Shown: in pieces, positions 62,562-64,000 of the stretch | Layout of the letters: every line of letters begins with the position of its first letter | How positions within the stretch are numbered: the stretch's first letter is position 1 | NCBI RefSeq assembly: GCF_000382205.1 | Contig: NZ_KB907789.1 | Coordinates: forward strand, 496,001 to 560,000 | DNA from: Dyadobacter beijingensis DSM 21582 | GTDB taxonomy: Bacteria > Bacteroidota > Bacteroidia > Cytophagales > Spirosomataceae | Length of the DNA stretch: 64,000 nucleotides | Direction: 5' to 3' | The notes under the pieces: generated by a model | What the model was told of the DNA's origin: nothing | Databases searched by the model: none | The model's input: the letters and a program-made list of their open reading frames with translations, nothing else | Translations under genes and position numbers: made by a program

Positions 62562-63866
62562 TTAATCTTCGGGTTCTTCCTGTTTGTTATAATTGGTTAC
62601 TAAGAGCTTGTCTATCCGGCTGCGGTCCATATCAATGACCTCGAACTCAAACTGTTTCCAGCTGAACTTCTCACCGGTTTGGGGGATGTTTTCAAGGATA
62701 TGCAGCACGAAACCACCGAGGGTATTGAAGCCCACGAGCTCCCGGCGCTCGCTATCGGGGATATTGAGATTGAAATACTGCACGAAGTCATCGAACGGCA
62801 GCTGCGCGTCGATGAGGTAAGAACCGTCGTCGCGACGGATGATTTCGGAGGCTTCCTCGATGTCTTCGGAAATGTCGCCCACAAGCGCATCCATAATATC
62901 GTGCATCGTCACCACGCCCAGCGTACCGCCGTATTCGTCGACGATAATGCCGAAATACACCCGCTGTTCCTTGAATTTTTCCAGCGCCTGGTAAGCGCGG
63001 TTGCTCTGGGGCAAATACACGGGATCGCGCATGATGGCATTCAAATGCGCCATTTGCACTTCCAGATCGGTGGCGATAAGGTCTTTGACATACACCAAAC
63101 CCACCACGTCGTCGACATTACCGCGGCACACCGGATAGATGGAATGCCGTGAGTCGAGGATCTTGGCCTTGTTCTCTTCGACGGTATCTTCCAGGTCGAG
63201 CCACATGATTTCCTGCCGGTTGGTCATCAGCGAAGTTACCTTGCGGTCGCCGAGCTGGAACACATTATGCACGATCTCCTGCTCGATTTCCTCAAAAACA
63301 CCGCCGGAAGTACCTTCCTGGATGAGGCTTTTGATTTCCTCTTCCGTGACGGAATTCTCGCTTTGTTTGATATTTAAAACCCTGATAATGAGATCACTTG
63401 AAAAACCCAGCAACGCAATGAACGGCGCCGTCACTTTGGATAGCAGGTTCATCGGTGTGGCCATTACCTTGGAAATAGCCTCCGGGTTCGACATGCCTAT
63501 ACGCTTGGGAACAAGCTCGCCCAAAACGAGCGAGAGATAAGTGATCACGACGAGCACGGTACCTACCGCCAGCGAGTGCGCATAAGGCACGAATGCAGGC
63601 ACGCGGGCAATAATTTGCTCAAAATCGGAAGTGATATTGTCGCCACTGTACATACCGGTCAGCAAACCGATGAGCGTAATGCCGATCTGGACGGTGGAGA
63701 GGAATTTGGTAGGAGAATTGGCGAGGTTTAATGCGGCTTTGGCGCTCGAATCGCCATTCTTTGCTGCTGCTTCGAGACGCGATTTTCGGGAGGAAACCAG
63801 TGCAATCTCTGACATGGAAAAAAGGCCATTGAGCAGCACCAGAAGTAGAATTATAAGGAGTTCCAA
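62562..63866 (-). CDS. CNNM/HlyC-CorC family membrane transporter with CBS domains
   Basis: A 434-residue inner membrane protein. Residues ~1-190 are the DUF21/CNNM transmembrane domain (GLFSMSEIALVSSRKSRLEA, then SLVLGELVPKRIGMS). Two CBS domains follow (~205-330; VTSLMTNRQEIMWLDLED, DRKV). The C-terminal CorC_HlyC domain begins near 345. Members are linked to Mg2+ or Co2+ efflux. The usual start of the family needs the TTG at 63866, because the first in-frame ATG (codon 18) would remove half of the first membrane span. pyrE follows two bases later. Confidence 0.9.
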   Translation of the reverse strand: MELLIILLLVLLNGLFSMSEIALVSSRKSRLEAAAKNGDSSAKAALNLANSPTKFLSTVQIGITLIGLLTGMYSGDNITSDFEQIIARVPAFVPYAHSLAVGTVLVVITYLSLVLGELVPKRIGMSNPEAISKVMATPMNLLSKVTAPFIALLGFSSDLIIRVLNIKQSENSVTEEEIKSLIQEGTSGGVFEEIEQEIVHNVFQLGDRKVTSLMTNRQEIMWLDLEDTVEENKAKILDSRHSIYPVCRGNVDDVVGLVYVKDLIATDLEVQMAHLNAIMRDPVYLPQSNRAYQALEKFKEQRVYFGIIVDEYGGTLGVVTMHDIMDALVGDISEDIEEASEIIRRDDGSYLIDAQLPFDDFVQYFNLNIPDSERRELVGFNTLGGFVLHILENIPQTGEKFSWKQFEFEVIDMDRSRIDKLLVTNYNKQEEPED

Positions 63867-63933
63867 GAACTGGTTAGTTGTTACAAGCGCAAATTTATCA
63901 ATAATAATCTCTGCCTAAACTAAACTCTTTACT

Positions 63934-63941
63934 TAATTTTG
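63934..63941 (+). promoter_or_regulatory. candidate -7 element for the gene starting at 63968
   Basis: TAATTTTG matches TAnnTTTG exactly and lies 26 bases before the ATG at 63968. No TTG is seen at the -33 position, so the call is weak. Confidence 0.35.
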
Positions 63942-63967
63942 CCATCCATTCACGTACCCATTCCAAA

Positions 63968-64000
63968 ATGATCATTTTTTTCGACGACCGTCCGGTCAGA
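63968..64000 (+). CDS. probable NUDIX hydrolase, first 11 codons only
   Basis: The ATG at 63968 opens MIIFFDDRPVR and the window ends after eleven codons. A start of the form M-I/K-I-F-F-x-D-R/K-P is one I associate with a NUDIX protein often found beside pyrE in Bacteroidota, so the call rests on eleven residues plus position. It is divergent from the CNNM/CorC gene and has a candidate -7 element 26 bases upstream. Confidence 0.45.
   Translation, partial: MIIFFDDRPVR

Overview
The window reads as a chromosomal segment of a Bacteroidota bacterium of the order Cytophagales, most like Spirosomataceae/Dyadobacter. This is an inference from gene content, not from a marker gene. The signs are a SusC/RagA receptor with its ECF sigma factor and FecR-type anti-sigma factor, proteins ending in type IX secretion (T9SS) sorting domains, a DUF6496 mini-protein, and several starts preceded by the Bacteroidota -7 element TAnnTTTG. 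No rRNA, tRNA, CRISPR array, phage or insertion sequence was seen.

Layout. 1-3262 (minus strand): sigma factor, FecR, a nested tandem repeat, then the first ~446 residues of a SusC receptor that runs off the left edge. 3371-4393: two small unknown genes and an orphan HicB-like protein. 4394-8236: a 1280-residue secreted fusion (DUF6807, PVC-type dehydrogenase, HEAT-like region, cytochrome c). 8418-13113: a lipocalin-like secreted protein, a bestrophin channel, a universal-stress-like protein and an OmpR-type two-component pair. 13114-16797: a large outer-membrane protein joining a degenerate phosphoesterase, a kinase-like middle part and a BamA-like barrel. 17773-25462: topoisomerase III, a small HTH protein, an aldo/keto reductase with an SDR, an amidohydrolase, a Gfo/Idh/MocA oxidoreductase and a DUF481 protein. 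25520-34589: SWIM/SNF2 helicase, GH18 chitinase-like enzyme with a fibronectin-III T9SS protein, CorA, NDH-2 and a second SDR. 34586-41581: a multi-PAS hybrid kinase, DUF6496 protein, a second amidohydrolase, a VOC protein and an alpha/beta hydrolase.

41869-48844 is a co-directional exopolysaccharide block: SGNH-hydrolase-like protein, two GT4 and two GT2 glycosyltransferases, a WcaF-like acetyltransferase and a WecA/TagO-like lipid-carrier transferase, several joined by overlapping start and stop codons. No flippase, polymerase or export protein is visible, so the pathway must be completed elsewhere. 48961-64000 is mainly metabolic: malic enzyme, GH2 glycosidase, isoaspartyl peptidase, a T9SS cargo protein, a hydrolase lipoprotein, serine acetyltransferase with a TetR regulator, polyphosphate kinase, aldo/keto reductase, pyrE, a CNNM/CorC transporter, and the first 11 codons of a probable NUDIX gene.

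Convergent gene pairs fall into two classes. In some, stop codons abut or overlap with no terminator. In others, a long symmetric hairpin lies between the genes; two of these hairpins share almost the same 18-base word. The observations most worth following up are the degenerate-phosphoesterase/kinase-like/BamA protein, the 10/30/60-base nested repeat between fecR and susC, and the palindrome over the hicB promoter.
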